The position numbers were made by a program, and so were the translations under genes. From NCBI GenBank assembly GCA_951213105.1, contig OX578142.1:5472649-5536648 (forward strand): a stretch of 64,000 nt of DNA, written 5' to 3'. The notes beneath the pieces were generated by a model, which saw nothing but the letters and a program-made list of their open reading frames with translations, was not told the DNA's origin and ran no database searches. The number at the start of each line of letters is the position of its first letter. Position 1 is the first letter of the stretch. Positions 13,918 through 29,557 of the stretch are shown piece by piece. Origin of the DNA: Amaurobius ferox (taxonomy: Eukaryota; Arthropoda; Arachnida; Araneae; Amaurobiidae).

Positions 13918-16900
13918 AAAATAAGAATAATTCATTTACAATATCTCCCAAATCACTCTTCTGATTTCCATTTTGAGTAAGAAAAGTGAATTTAGAGCAT
14001 GGAATTAAGCGCAAATGGGTACTAAATCACTCTTTTGCTTTATTTGAATTGGATTTGCAAAATTACGGAAAATAAGAACCATTCATTTACAATATCACAC
14101 AAATAAAGCTTCTAAATTTCTTTTTTTAGCCAGAAATGTAAATCTCAAAATATATGGAAGCCCAAATGGGTTCTAAATTACTCTTGTGTTTTATTTGCAT
14201 TGGCTTTGGGAAATCAACAGCAAATAAGAAAAATTCATTTACAATATCACCCAAATCAAGATTATGATTTCCGTTTTTAGCCAGAAAAGTGAATCTCAAA
14301 ATATATGGAATTAAGCGCAAATGGGTTCTAAATTACTCTTTTGTTTTTTTGCATTGGATTTGAGAAATCAACAGAAAATAAAAATTAGTCATTTCCAATA
14401 TCACCCAAATCAAGTTTCAGATTTTCCTTTACAGCCAGAAATGTGAATCTTAAAAAAGATGGAATTAACCGCATGTTTTATTTGCATTGGATTTGGGAAA
14501 TTAACAGAAAATAGGAATAATTCATTTTAATATCACCCAAATCCTGCTTCCAATTTCCTTTTCCAGCCAGAAAAGTGAATCTCAAAAAAGATGGAATTAA
14601 GCGCAAATGTGTTCTAAATAACTCTTTTGTTTTATTTGCATTGGATTTGGAAAATTACTGAAAATAAGAATCATTCATTTACAATATCACCCAAATCAAG
14701 CTTCTGATTTCCTTTTTCAGCCAGAAATGTCAATCTCAAAATATATGGAAATAAGCCAAGTGGGTTCTAAATTACACTTTCCTTTTATTTGCATTGGATT
14801 TGGGAAATTAACAGAAAATAAGATTAACTCATTTTAATATCATCCAAATCCAGCTTCCAATTTCCTTTTTCATCCAGAAAAGTAAATCTCAAAAAAGATG
14901 GAATTAAGCGCATATCGGTTCTAATTCACACTTTTGTTTAATTTGCATTGGATTTGGGAAATTAACAGAAAATAAGAATAATTCATTTACAATATCTCCC
15001 AAGTCAAGTTCCAGATTTCCTTTTTGAGCCAGAAAAGTGAATCTCAAAAAGATGGAATTAAGCGCAGATGGGTTCTAAATAACTCTTTTGTTTTATTTGC
15101 ATTGGATATTGAAAATTACGGAAAATAAGAATCATTCATTTACAATATCATCCAATCCGGCTATCCAACTTGCCGCTCTATATCTTAGGACGAGTCGGCT
15201 GGCCTGGGCTTTCGACAATATCATCCAAATACAGTTTATGATTTCCGTTTTTAGACAGAAAGGTTAATCTCAAAATATATGGAATTAAGCATAAATGGGT
15301 TCTAAATTACTCTTTTGTTTTATTTGCACTGGATTTGGGAATTCAACACAAAATAAAATAATTCATTTACGATATCACCCAAATCAAGCTCCTGATTTCC
15401 TTTTTCAGCCAGAAATGTGAATCTTAAAAAAGATGGAATAACCGCAAATGGGTGTAAATAACTCCTTTGTTTTATTTGCATTGGATTTGGGAAATTAACA
15501 GGAAATAAGAATAATTCATTTTAATATCATCTAAATCCAGCTTCCAATTTCCTTTTTCAGCCAGAAAAGTGAATCTCAAAAACGATGGAACTAAGAGCAA
15601 ATCGGTGCTAAATCACACTTTTGTTTTCTTTGCATTGGATTTGGGAAATCAGCAAAAATAAGAATAATTCATTTACAATATCTCCCAAGTCAAGCTCCGG
15701 ATTTCCTTTTTGAGCCAGAAAAGTGAATCTCAAAAAAATGGAATTAAGCGCAGATGGGTTCTAAATAACTCTTTTGTTTTATTTGCATTGGATTTGGAAA
15801 ATTACTGAATATAAGAATCATTCATTTACAATATCACCCAAATCAAGCTTCTGATTTCCTTTTTCAGACAGAAATGTCAATCTCAATATATATGGAATTA
15901 AGCCAAATGGGTTCTAAATTACTCTTTTCTTTTATTTGCATTGGATTTGGGAAATTAACGGAAAATAAGAATAATTCACTTTAATATCACCCAAATCCAG
16001 CTTCCAATTTCCTTTTTCACCCAGTAAAGTGAATCTCAAAAAAGATGGAACTAAGCGCAAATCGGTGCTAAATCACACTTTTGTTTTATTTGCATTGGAT
16101 TTGGGAAATCAACAGAAAATGAGAATAATTCAATTACAATATCACCTAAATCAAGCTTCTGATTTCTTTTTCAGCCAGAAATGTGAATCTGAAAAAAGAT
16201 GGAATTAACCACAAATGGGTGCTAAATCACACTTTTGTTTTATTTGCATTGACTTTGGGAAATCAACACAAAATAAGAATAATTCATTTACAATATCTCC
16301 CAAATCATTCTTCTGATTTCCTTTTTGAGCAAGAAAAGTGAATTTAAAAGATGGAATTAAACGCAAATGGGTACTAAACCACTCTTTTGTTTTATTTGCA
16401 TTGGATTTGGAAAATTACTGAAAATAAGAATCATTCACTTACAATATCACCCAAATCAAGCTTCTGATTTCCTTTTTCAGCCTGAAAAGTGAATCTCAAA
16501 AAAGATGGAACTAAGCGCAAATCGGTGCTAATTCACACTTTTGTTTTATTTGCATTGGATTTGGGAAATCAACAAAAATAAGAATAATTCATTTACAATT
16601 TCTCCCAGGTGAAGCTCCTGATTTCCTTTTTGAGCCAAAAAATTGATTCTCAAAAAGATGGAATTAAGCGCAAATGTGTTCTAAATAACTCATTTGTTTT
16701 ATTTGCATTGGAATTGGAAAATTACTGAAAATAACAATCATTCACTTACAATATCACCCAAGTCAAGCTTCTGATTTCCTTTTTCAGCCAGAAATGTCAA
16801 TCTCAAAATATATGGAATTAAGCCAAATGGGTTCTAAATTACTCTTTTCTTTTATTTGCATTGGATTTGGGAAATCAACAAAAATAAGAATAATTCATTT

Positions 16901-19900
16901 ACAATTTCTCCCAGGTGAATCTCCTGATTTCCTTTTTGAGCCAAAAAAGTGATTCTCAAAAAGATGGAATTAAGCGCATATGTGTTCTAAATAACTCATT
17001 TGTTTTATTTGCATTGGAGTTGGGAAATCAACAGAAAATAAAAATTAATCATTTCCAATATCACCCAAATCAAGCTTCAGATTTCCTTTTACAGCCAGAA
17101 ATGTGAATGTTAAAAGAGATGGAATGAACCGCAAATCGTTGCTAAAACACACTTTTGTTTTATTTGCATTGGATTTGGGAAATTAACAGAAAATAAGAAT
17201 AATTCAATTTAATATCACCCAAATCCAGCTTCCGATTTCCTTTTTCAGCCAGAAAAGTGAATCTCAAAAAGATAGAATTATGCGCAAATGAGTTCTAAAT
17301 CACTCACTCTTCTGTTTTATTTTCATTGGCTATAGGAAATCAACAGAAAATAAGAAAAATTCATTTACAATATCACCCAAATCAAGTTTATGATTTCTGT
17401 TTCTAGCCAGAAAAGTGAATTTCAAAATATATGGAATTAAGCGCAAATGGGATCTAAATTACTCTTTTGTTTTATTTGCATTGGAATTGCGAAATCAAGA
17501 GAAAATAAAAATCATTCATTTATGATATCACACAAATCAAGCTTCAGATTTCCTTTTTCAGCCAGAAATGTGAATCTGAAAAAAGATGGAATTAACCACA
17601 AATGGGTGTTAAATCACACTTTTGTTTTATTTGCATTGGATTTGGGAAATCAAAACAAAATAAGAACAATTCATTTACAATATCTCCCAAATCAATCTTC
17701 TGATTTACTTTTAGAGTAAGAAAAGTGAATTTAAAAGATGGAATTAAGCGCAAATGGGTACAAAATCTCTCTTTTGTTTTATTTGAATTGGATTTGGAAA
17801 ATTACTGAAAATAAGAATCATTCATTTACAATATCACCCAAATCCAGTTTATGATTTCCGTTTTTAGCCAGAAAGGTGAATCTGAAAATATATGGAATTA
17901 AGCACAAATGGGTTCTAAATTACTCTTTTTTTTTTATTTGCATTGGATTTGGGAATTCAACAGAAAATAAAAATTATTCATTTACGATATCACCCAAATC
18001 AAGCTTCTGATTTCCTTTTCAGCCAGAAATGTGAATCTTAAAAAAGTTGGAATTAACTGCAAATGGGTGCTAAACCACTCTTTTGTTTTATTTGCATTGG
18101 ATTTGGGAAATTAACAGAAAATAAGAATAATTCATTTTAATATCACCCAAATCCAGCTTCCAATTTCCTTTTTCAGTTAGAAAAGTGTATCTCAAAAAAG
18201 ATGGAACTAAGCGCAAATCGGTGCTAAAACACACTTTTGTTTTATTTGCATTGGATTTGGGAAATCAACAGAAAATAAGAATAATTCAATTACAATGTCA
18301 CCTAAACCAAGCTTCAGATTTCCTTTTTCAGCCAGAAAAGTGAATCTCAAAAAAGATAGAATTATGATTCACTCTGCTGTTTTATTTCCATTGGCTATAG
18401 GAAATCAACAGAAAATAAGAAAAATTCATTTACAATATCACCCAAATCAAGTTTATGATTTCCGTTTTAGCTAGAAAATTGAATCTCAAAATATATGGAA
18501 TTAAGCGCAAATGGGTTCTAAATTACTCTTTTGTTATATTTGCATTGGATTTGGGAAATCAACAGACAATAAGAATAATTCAAGTACAATATCACCTAAA
18601 TCAAGCTTCTGATTTCCTTTTTCAGCCAGAAAAGTGAATCTCAAAAAAGATAGAATTATGCGCAAATGAGTTCTAAATCACTCACTCTTCTGTTTTATTT
18701 GCATTGGCTTTGGGAAATCAACAGAAAATAAGAAAAATTCATTTACAATATTACCCAAATCAAGCTTCTGATTTCCTTTTTCAGCCAGAAATGTCAATCT
18801 CAAAATATATGGAATTAAGCCAAATGGGTTCTAAATTACTCTTTTCTTTTATTCGCATTGGATTCGGGAAATCAACAGAAAATTAGAATAATTCATTTTA
18901 ATATCACCTAAATCTAGCTTCCAATTTTATTTTTTCAGCCAGAAAAGTGAATCTCAAAAATGATGGAATTAAGCGCAAATGGGTGCTAAACCACACTTTT
19001 GCTATATTTGCATTGGATTTCGGAAATCAACACAAAATAAGAATAATTCAGTTACAATATCTCCCAAATCATTCTTCTGATTTCCTTTTTGAGCAAGAAA
19101 AGTGAATTTAAAAGATGGAATTAAGCGGAAATGGGTACTAAATCACTCTTTAGTTTTATTTGAATTGGATTTGGAAAATTACTGAAAATAAGAATCATTC
19201 ATTTACAATATCACCCAAATCAAGCTTCTGAATTCCTTTTCCTGCCAGAAAGTAAATCTCAATATATATGGAATTAAGCGCAAATGGGTTCTAAATTACT
19301 CTTTTGTTATATTTGCATTGGATTTGGGAAATCAACAGAAAATAAGAAAATTTCAATTACAATATCACCTAAATCAAGCTTTTGATTTCCTTTTTCAGCC
19401 AGAAAAGTGAATCACATAAAAGATAGAATTATGCGCAAATGAGTTCTAAATCACTCTCTCTTCTGTTTTATTTGCATTGGCTTTGGGAAATCAACGGAAA
19501 ATAAGAAAAATTCATTTACAATATCACCCAAATATAGTTTATGATTTCCGTTTTTAGCCAGAAAAGTGAATCTCAAAATATATGGAAATAAGCGCAAATA
19601 GGTTCTAAACTACTCTTTTGTTTTATTTGCATTGGAATTGCGAAATCAACAGAAAATAAAAATAATTCATTTATGATATCACCCAAATCAAGCTTCTGAT
19701 TTCCTTTTTCAGCCAGAAATGTCAATCTCAAAATATATGGAATTAAGCCAAATGGGTTCTAAATTACTCTTTTCTTTTATTCGCATTGGATTCGGGAAAT
19801 CAACAGAAAATTAGAATAATTCATTTTAATATCACCCAAATCTAGCTTCCAATTTTATTTTTTCAGCCAGAAAAGTGAATCTCAAAAATGATGGAATTAA

Positions 19901-20735
19901 GCGCAAATGGGTGCTAAACCACACTTTTGCTATATTTGCATTGGATTTCGGAAATCAACACAAAATAAGAATAATTCAGTTACAATATCTCCCAAATCAT
20001 TCTTCTGATTTCCTTTTTGAGCAAGAAAAGTGAATTTAAAAGATGGAATTAAGCGGAAATGGGTACTAAATCACTCTTTAGTTTTATTTGAATTGGATTT
20101 GGAAAATTACTGAAAATAAGAATCATTCATTTACAATATCACCCAAATCAAGCTTCTGAATTCCTTTTCCTGCCAGAAAGTAAATCTCAATATATATGGA
20201 ATTAAGCGCAAATGGGTTCTAAATTACTCTTTTGTTATATTTGCATTGGATTTGGGAAATCAACAGAAAATAAGAAAATTTCAATTACAATATCACCTAA
20301 ATCAAGCTTTTGATTTCCTTTTTCAGCCAGAAAAGTGAATCACATAAAAGATAGAATTATGCGCAAATGAGTTCTAAATCACTCTCTCTTCTGTTTTATT
20401 TGCATTGGCTTTGGGAAATCAACGGAAAATAAGAAAAATTCATTTACAATATCACCCAAATATAGTTTATGATTTCCGTTTTTAGCCAGAAAAGTGAATC
20501 TCAAAATATATGGAAATAAGCGCAAATAGGTTCTAAACTACTCTTTTGTTTTATTTGCATTGGAATTGCGAAATCAACAGAAAATAAAAATAATTCATTT
20601 ATGATATCACCCAAATCAAGCTTCAGATTTCCTTTTTCAGACAGGAATGTGAATCTGAAAAAATATGGAATTAACCGCAAATGGGTGCTAAATCACACTT
20701 TTGTTTTATTTGCATTGGATTTGGGAAATCAACAC
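13918..20735. repeat. Satellite higher-order unit, copy 2 (short, ~6.82 kb)
   Basis: Matches copy 1 at offset 8823 up to about 18190 and at offset 6818 after about 18225, so about 2005 bp (13 monomers) are absent relative to copies 1 and 3. The junction falls inside a ~36-bp tract common to both parental sites (GATGGAACTAAGCGCAAATC and its flanks), with copy-1 9363-type sequence on its left and 11368-type on its right. This is the product expected of unequal exchange. The 928-bp duplication is present at about 18763-20618. Confidence 0.9.
15155..15215 (+). repeat. SINE-tail-like module in satellite, copy c
   Basis: Copy of the 6332 insert at the exact higher-order offset of 8823 bp, with the same sequence variants and the same bracketing CAATATCATCCA repeats. 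Confidence 0.7.
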
Positions 20736-23700
20736 AAAATAAGAATAATTCATTTACAATATCTCCCAAATCACTCTTCTGATTTCCATTTTGAGTAAGA
20801 AAAGTGAATTTAGAGCATGGAATTAAGCGCAAATGGGTACTAAATCACTCTTTTGCTTTATTTGAATTGGATTTGCAAAATTACGGAAAATAAGAACCAT
20901 TCATTTACAATATCACACAAATAAAGCTTCTAAATTTCTTTTTTTAGCCAGAAATGTAAATCTCAAAATATATGGAAGCCCAAATGGGTTCTAAATTACT
21001 CTTGTGTTTTATTTGCATTGGCTTTGGGAAATCAACAGCAAATAAGAAAAATTCATTTACAATATCACCCAAATCAAGATTATGATTTCCGTTTTTAGCC
21101 AGAAAAGTGAATCTCAAAATATATGGAATTAAGCGCAAATGGGTTCTAAATTACTCTTTTGTTTTTTTGCATTGGATTTGAGAAATCAACAGAAAATAAA
21201 AATTAGTCATTTCCAATATCACCCAAATCAAGTTTCAGATTTTCCTTTACAGCCAGAAATGTGAATCTTAAAAAAGATGGAATTAACCGCATGTTTTATT
21301 TGCATTGGATTTGGGAAATTAACAGAAAATAGGAATAATTCATTTTAATATCACCCAAATCCTGCTTCCAATTTCCTTTTCCAGCCAGAAAAGTGAATCT
21401 CAAAAAAGATGGAATTAAGCGCAAATGTGTTCTAAATAACTCTTTTGTTTTATTTGCATTGGATTTGGAAAATTACTGAAAATAAGAATCATTCATTTAC
21501 AATATCACCCAAATCAAGCTTCTGATTTCCTTTTTCAGCCAGAAATGTCAATCTCAAAATATATGGAAATAAGCCAAGTGGGTTCTAAATTACACTTTCC
21601 TTTTATTTGCATTGGATTTGGGAAATTAACAGAAAATAAGATTAACTCATTTTAATATCATCCAAATCCAGCTTCCAATTTCCTTTTTCATCCAGAAAAG
21701 TAAATCTCAAAAAAGATGGAATTAAGCGCATATCGGTTCTAATTCACACTTTTGTTTAATTTGCATTGGATTTGGGAAATTAACAGAAAATAAGAATAAT
21801 TCATTTACAATATCTCCCAAGTCAAGTTCCAGATTTCCTTTTTGAGCCAGAAAAGTGAATCTCAAAAAGATGGAATTAAGCGCAGATGGGTTCTAAATAA
21901 CTCTTTTGTTTTATTTGCATTGGATATTGAAAATTACGGAAAATAAGAATCATTCATTTACAATATCATCCAATCCGGCTATCCAACTTGCCGCTCTATA
22001 TCTTAGGACGAGTCGGCTGGCCTGGGCTTTCGACAATATCATCCAAATACAGTTTATGATTTCCGTTTTTAGACAGAAAGGTTAATCTCAAAATATATGG
22101 AATTAAGCATAAATGGGTTCTAAATTACTCTTTTGTTTTATTTGCACTGGATTTGGGAATTCAACACAAAATAAAATAATTCATTTACGATATCACCCAA
22201 ATCAAGCTCCTGATTTCCTTTTTCAGCCAGAAATGTGAATCTTAAAAAAGATGGAATAACCGCAAATGGGTGTAAATAACTCCTTTGTTTTATTTGCATT
22301 GGATTTGGGAAATTAACAGGAAATAAGAATAATTCATTTTAATATCATCTAAATCCAGCTTCCAATTTCCTTTTTCAGCCAGAAAAGTGAATCTCAAAAA
22401 CGATGGAACTAAGAGCAAATCGGTGCTAAATCACACTTTTGTTTTCTTTGCATTGGATTTGGGAAATCAGCAAAAATAAGAATAATTCATTTACAATATC
22501 TCCCAAGTCAAGCTCCGGATTTCCTTTTTGAGCCAGAAAAGTGAATCTCAAAAAAATGGAATTAAGCGCAGATGGGTTCTAAATAACTCTTTTGTTTTAT
22601 TTGCATTGGATTTGGAAAATTACTGAATATAAGAATCATTCATTTACAATATCACCCAAATCAAGCTTCTGATTTCCTTTTTCAGACAGAAATGTCAATC
22701 TCAATATATATGGAATTAAGCCAAATGGGTTCTAAATTACTCTTTTCTTTTATTTGCATTGGATTTGGGAAATTAACGGAAAATAAGAATAATTCACTTT
22801 AATATCACCCAAATCCAGCTTCCAATTTCCTTTTTCACCCAGTAAAGTGAATCTCAAAAAAGATGGAACTAAGCGCAAATCGGTGCTAAATCACACTTTT
22901 GTTTTATTTGCATTGGATTTGGGAAATCAACAGAAAATGAGAATAATTCAATTACAATATCACCTAAATCAAGCTTCTGATTTCTTTTTCAGCCAGAAAT
23001 GTGAATCTGAAAAAAGATGGAATTAACCACAAATGGGTGCTAAATCACACTTTTGTTTTATTTGCATTGACTTTGGGAAATCAACACAAAATAAGAATAA
23101 TTCATTTACAATATCTCCCAAATCATTCTTCTGATTTCCTTTTTGAGCAAGAAAAGTGAATTTAAAAGATGGAATTAAACGCAAATGGGTACTAAACCAC
23201 TCTTTTGTTTTATTTGCATTGGATTTGGAAAATTACTGAAAATAAGAATCATTCACTTACAATATCACCCAAATCAAGCTTCTGATTTCCTTTTTCAGCC
23301 TGAAAAGTGAATCTCAAAAAAGATGGAACTAAGCGCAAATCGGTGCTAATTCACACTTTTGTTTTATTTGCATTGGATTTGGGAAATCAACAAAAATAAG
23401 AATAATTCATTTACAATTTCTCCCAGGTGAAGCTCCTGATTTCCTTTTTGAGCCAAAAAATTGATTCTCAAAAAGATGGAATTAAGCGCAAATGTGTTCT
23501 AAATAACTCATTTGTTTTATTTGCATTGGAATTGGAAAATTACTGAAAATAACAATCATTCACTTACAATATCACCCAAGTCAAGCTTCTGATTTCCTTT
23601 TTCAGCCAGAAATGTCAATCTCAAAATATATGGAATTAAGCCAAATGGGTTCTAAATTACTCTTTTCTTTTATTTGCATTGGATTTGGGAAATCAACAAA

Positions 23701-26700
23701 AATAAGAATAATTCATTTACAATTTCTCCCAGGTGAATCTCCTGATTTCCTTTTTGAGCCAAAAAAGTGATTCTCAAAAAGATGGAATTAAGCGCATATG
23801 TGTTCTAAATAACTCATTTGTTTTATTTGCATTGGAGTTGGGAAATCAACAGAAAATAAAAATTAATCATTTCCAATATCACCCAAATCAAGCTTCAGAT
23901 TTCCTTTTACAGCCAGAAATGTGAATGTTAAAAGAGATGGAATGAACCGCAAATCGTTGCTAAAACACACTTTTGTTTTATTTGCATTGGATTTGGGAAA
24001 TTAACAGAAAATAAGAATAATTCAATTTAATATCACCCAAATCCAGCTTCCGATTTCCTTTTTCAGCCAGAAAAGTGAATCTCAAAAAGATAGAATTATG
24101 TGCAAATGAGTTCTAAATCACTCACTCTTCTGTTTTATTTTCATTGGCTATAGGAAATCAACAGAAAATAAGAAAAATTCATTTACAATATCACCCAAAT
24201 CAAGTTTATGATTTCTGTTTCTAGCCAGAAAAGTGAATTTCAAAATATATGGAATTAAGCGCAAATGGGATCTAAATTACTCTTTTGTTTTATTTGCATT
24301 GGAATTGCGAAATCAAGAGAAAATAAAAATCATTCATTTATGATATCACACAAATCAAGCTTCAGATTTCCTTTTTCAGCCAGAAATGTGAATCTGAAAA
24401 AAGATGGAATTAACCACAAATGGGTGTTAAATCACACTTTTGTTTTATTTGCATTGGATTTGGGAAATCAAAACAAAATAAGAACAATTCATTTACAATA
24501 TCTCCCAAATCAATCTTCTGATTTACTTTTAGAGTAAGAAAAGTGAATTTAAAAGATGGAATTAAGCGCAAATGGGTACAAAATCTCTCTTTTGTTTTAT
24601 TTGAATTGGATTTGGAAAATTACTGAAAATAAGAATCATTCATTTACAATATCACCCAAATCCAGTTTATGATTTCCGTTTTTAGCCAGAAAGGTGAATC
24701 TGAAAATATATGGAATTAAGCACAAATGGGTTCTAAATTACTCTTTTTTTTTATTTGCATTGGATTTGGGAATTCAACAGAAAATAAAAATTATTCATTT
24801 ACGATATCACCCAAATCAAGCTTCTGATTTCCTTTTCAGCCAGAAATGTGAATCTTAAAAAAGTTGGAATTAACTGCAAATGGGTGCTAAACCACTCTTT
24901 TGTTTTATTTGCATTGGATTTGGGAAATTAACAGAAAATAAGAATAATTCATTTTAATATCACCCAAATCCAGCTTCCAATTTCCTTTTTCAGTTAGAAA
25001 AGTGTATCTCAAAAAAGATGGAACTAAGCGCAAATCGGTGCTAATTCACACTTTTGTTTTATTTGCATTGGATTTTGGAAATCAACAAAAATAAGAATAA
25101 TTCATTTACAATTTCTCGCAGGTGAATCTCCTGATTTCCTTTTTGAGCCAAAAAAGTGATTCTCAAAAAGATGGAATTAAGCGCAAATGTGTTCTAAATA
25201 ACTCTTTTGTTTTATTTGCATTGGAATTGGAAAATTACTGAAAATAAGAATCATTCACTTACAATATCACCCAAATCAAGCTTCTGAATTCCTTTTTTCA
25301 GCCAGAAATATAAATCACAAAATATATGGAAGTAAGTCCAAATGGGTTCTAAATTACTCTTTTGTTTTATTTGCATTGGCTTTGGGAAATCAACCAAAAA
25401 TAAGAAAAATTCATTTACAATATCACCCAAATCAAGTTTATGATTTTCGTTTTTAGCCAGAAAAGTGAATCTCAAAATATTTGGAATTATGCGCAAATGG
25501 GTTCTAAATTACTCTTTAGTTTTTTTGCATTGGAGTTGGGAAATCAACAGAAAATAAAAATTAATCATTTCCAATATCACCCAAATCCAGCTTCAGATTT
25601 CCTTTTACAGCCAGAAATGTGAATGTTAAAAGAGATGGATTGAACCGCAAATGGGTGCTAAAACACACTTTTGTTTTATTTGCATTGGATTTGGGAAATT
25701 AACAGAAAATAAGAATAATTCAATTTAATATCACCTAAATCCAGCTTCCGATTTCCTTTTTCAGCCAGAAAAGTGAATCTCAATAAAGATGGAATTAAGC
25801 GCAAATCGGTGCTAAATCACACTTTTGTGTTATTTGCATTGGATTTGGGAAATCAACAGAAAATAAGAATAATTCAATTACAATATCCCCTAAATCAAGC
25901 TTCAGATTTCCTTTTTCAGCCAGAAAAGTGAATCTCAAAAAGATAGAATTATGCGCAAATGAGTTCTAAATCACTCACTCTTCTGTTTTATTTTCATTGG
26001 CTATAGGAAATCAACAGAAAATAAGAAAAATTCATTTACAATATCACCCAAATCAAGTTTATGAATTCCGTTTCTAGCCAGAAAAGTGAATTTCAAAATA
26101 TATGGAATTAAGCGCAAATGGGATCTAAATTACTCTTTTGTTTTATTTGCATTGGAATTGCGAAATCAAGAGAAAATAAAAATCATTCATTTATGATATT
26201 ACACAAATCAAGCTTCAGATTTCCTTTTTCAGCCAGAAAAGTGAATCTGAAAAATAATGGAATTAACCGCAAATGGGTGGTAAATCACATTTTTTTTTAT
26301 TTGCATTGGATTTGGGAAATCAACACAAAATAAGAATAATTCATTTACTGTATCTCCCAAATCATTCTTCTGATTTCCTTTTTGAGTAAGAAAAGTGAAT
26401 TTAAAAGATGGAATTAAGCGCAAATGGGTACTAAATCACTCTTTTGTTTTATTAGAATTGGATTTGGAAAATTACTGAAAATAAGAATCATTCATTTACA
26501 ATATCACCCAAATCAAGCTTCTGAATTTCTTTTTTCAGCCAGAAATGTAAATCTCAAAATATATGGAAGGCCAAATGGGTTCTAAAGTACTCTTTTGTTT
26601 TATTTAGATTGGCTTTGGGAAATCAACAGAAAATAAGAAAAATTCATTTACAATATCACCCAAATCAAGTCTATGATTTCCGTTTTTAGCCAGAAAAGTG

Positions 26701-29557
26701 AATCTCAAAATATATGGTATAACACGCAAATGGGTTCTAAATTACTCTTTAGTTTTTTTGCATTGGAGTTGGGAAATCAACAGAAAATAAAAATTAGTCA
26801 ATTCCAATATCACCCAAATCAAGCTTCTGATTTCCTTTTTCAGCCAGAAATGTCAATCTCAAAATATATGGAATTAAGCCAAATGGGTTCTAAATAACTC
26901 TTTTCTTTTATTTGCATTGGGTTTGGGAAATTAACAGAAAATAAGAATAATTCATTTTAATATCACCCAAATCCAGCGCTTCCAATTTCCTTTTTCACCC
27001 AGTAAAGTGAATCTCAAAAAAGATGGAACTAAGCGCAAATCGGTGCTAAAACACACTTTTGTTTTATTTGCATTGGATTTGGGAAATCAACAGAAAATAA
27101 GAATAATTCAATTACAATGTCACCTAAACCAAGCTTCAGATTTCCTTTTTCAGCCAGAAAAGTGAATCTCAAAAAAGATAGAATTATGATTCACTCTGCT
27201 GTTTTATTTCCATTGGCTATAGGAAATCAACAGAAAATAAGAAAAATTCATTTACAATATCACCCAAATCAAGTTTATGATTTCCGTTTTAGCTAGAAAA
27301 TTGAATCTCAAAATATATGGAATTAAGCGCAAATGGGTTCTAAATTACTCTTTTGTTATATTTGCATTGGATTTGGGAAATCAACAGACAATAAGAATAA
27401 TTCAAGTACAATATCACCTAAATCAAGCTTCTGATTTCCTTTTTCAGCCAGAAAAGTGAATCTCAAAAAAGATAGAATTATGCGCAAATGAGTTCTAAAT
27501 CACTCACTCTTCTGTTTTATTTGCATTGGCTTTGGGAAATCAACAGAAAATAAGAAAAATTCATTTACAATATTACCCAAATCAAGCTTCTGATTTCCTT
27601 TTTCAGCCAGAAATGTCAATCTCAAAATATATGGAATTAAGCCAAATGGGTTCTAAATTACTCTTTTCTTTTATTCGCATTGGATTCGGGAAATCAACAG
27701 AAAATTAGAATAATTCATTTTAATATCACCCAAATCTAGCTTCCAATTTTATTTTTTCAGCCAGAAAAGTGAATCTCAAAAATGATGGAATTAAGCGCAA
27801 ATGGGTGCTAAACCACACTTTTGCTATATTTGCATTGGATTTCGGAAATCAACACAAAATAAGAATAATTCAGTTACAATATCTCCCAAATCATTCTTCT
27901 GATTTCCTTTTTGAGCAAGAAAAGTGAATTTAAAAGATGGAATTAAGCGGAAATGGGTACTAAATCACTCTTTAGTTTTATTTGAATTGGATTTGGAAAA
28001 TTACTGAAAATAAGAATCATTCATTTACAATATCACCCAAATCAAGCTTCTGAATTCCTTTTCCTGCCAGAAAGTAAATCTCAATATATATGGAATTAAG
28101 CGCAAATGGGTTCTAAATTACTCTTTTGTTATATTTGCATTGGATTTGGGAAATCAACAGAAAATAAGAAAATTTCAATTACAATATCACCTAAATCAAG
28201 CTTTTGATTTCCTTTTTCAGCCAGAAAAGTGAATCACATAAAAGATAGAATTATGCGCAAATGAGTTCTAAATCACTCTCTCTTCTGTTTTATTTGCATT
28301 GGCTTTGGGAAATCAACGGAAAATAAGAAAAATTCATTTACAATATCACCCAAATATAGTTTATGATTTCCGTTTTTAGCCAGAAAAGTGAATCTCAAAA
28401 TATATGGAAATAAGCGCAAATAGGTTCTAAACTACTCTTTTGTTTTATTTGCATTGAAATTGCGAAATCAACAGAAAATAAAAATAATTCATTTATGATA
28501 TCACCCAAATCAAGCTTCTGATTTCCTTTTTCAGCCAGAAATGTCAATCTCAAAATATATGGAATTAAGCCAAATGGGTTCTAAATTACTCTTTTCTTTT
28601 ATTCGCATTGGATTCGGGAAATCAACAGAAAATTAGAATAATTCATTTTAATATCACCCAAATCTAGCTTCCAATTTTATTTTTTCAGCCAGAAAAGTGA
28701 ATCTCAAAAATGATGGAATTAAGCGCAAATGGGTGCTAAACCACACTTTTGCTATATTTGCATTGGATTTCGGAAATCAACACAAAATAAGAATAATTCA
28801 GTTACAATATCTCCCAAATCATTCTTCTGATTTCCTTTTTGAGCAAGAAAAGTGAATTTAAAAGATGGAATTAAGCGGAAATGGGTACTAAATCACTCTT
28901 TAGTTTTATTTGAATTGGATTTGGAAAATTACTGAAAATAAGAATCATTCATTTACAATATCACCCAAATCAAGCTTCTGAATTCCTTTTCCTGCCAGAA
29001 AGTAAATCTCAATATATATGGAATTAAGCGCAAATGGGTTCTAAATTACTCTTTTGTTATATTTGCATTGGATTTGGGAAATCAACAGAAAATAAGAAAA
29101 TTTCAATTACAATATCACCTAAATCAAGCTTTTGATTTCCTTTTTCAGCCAGAAAAGTGAATCACATAAAAGATAGAATTATGCGCAAATGAGTTCTAAA
29201 TCACTCTCTCTTCTGTTTTATTTGCATTGGCTTTGGGAAATCAACGGAAAATAAGAAAAATTCATTTACAATATCACCCAAATATAGTTTATGATTTCCG
29301 TTTTTAGCCAGAAAAGTGAATCTCAAAATATATGGAAATAAGCGCAAATAGGTTCTAAACTACTCTTTTGTTTTATTTGCATTGGAATTGCGAAATCAAC
29401 AGAAAATAAAAATAATTCATTTATGATATCACCCAAATCAAGCTTCAGATTTCCTTTTTCAGACAGGAATGTGAATCTGAAAAAATATGGAATTAACCGC
29501 AAATGGGTGCTAAATCACACTTTTGTTTTATTTGCATTGGATTTGGGAAATCAACAC
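20736..29557. repeat. Satellite higher-order unit, copy 3 (long, ~8.82 kb)
   Basis: Nearly identical to copy 1, including the 2-kb block that copy 2 lacks. A one-base difference in a T run near 24750 (longer in copy 1 near 9110) and rare substitutions separate the two. The 928-bp six-monomer duplication is at about 27585-29440. Copies this similar and this long are liable to assembly collapse or expansion. Confidence 0.9.
21973..22033 (+). repeat. SINE-tail-like module in satellite, copy d
   Basis: Third higher-order copy of the insert, 6818 bp after copy c, with the same variants and bracketing repeats. Confidence 0.7.
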
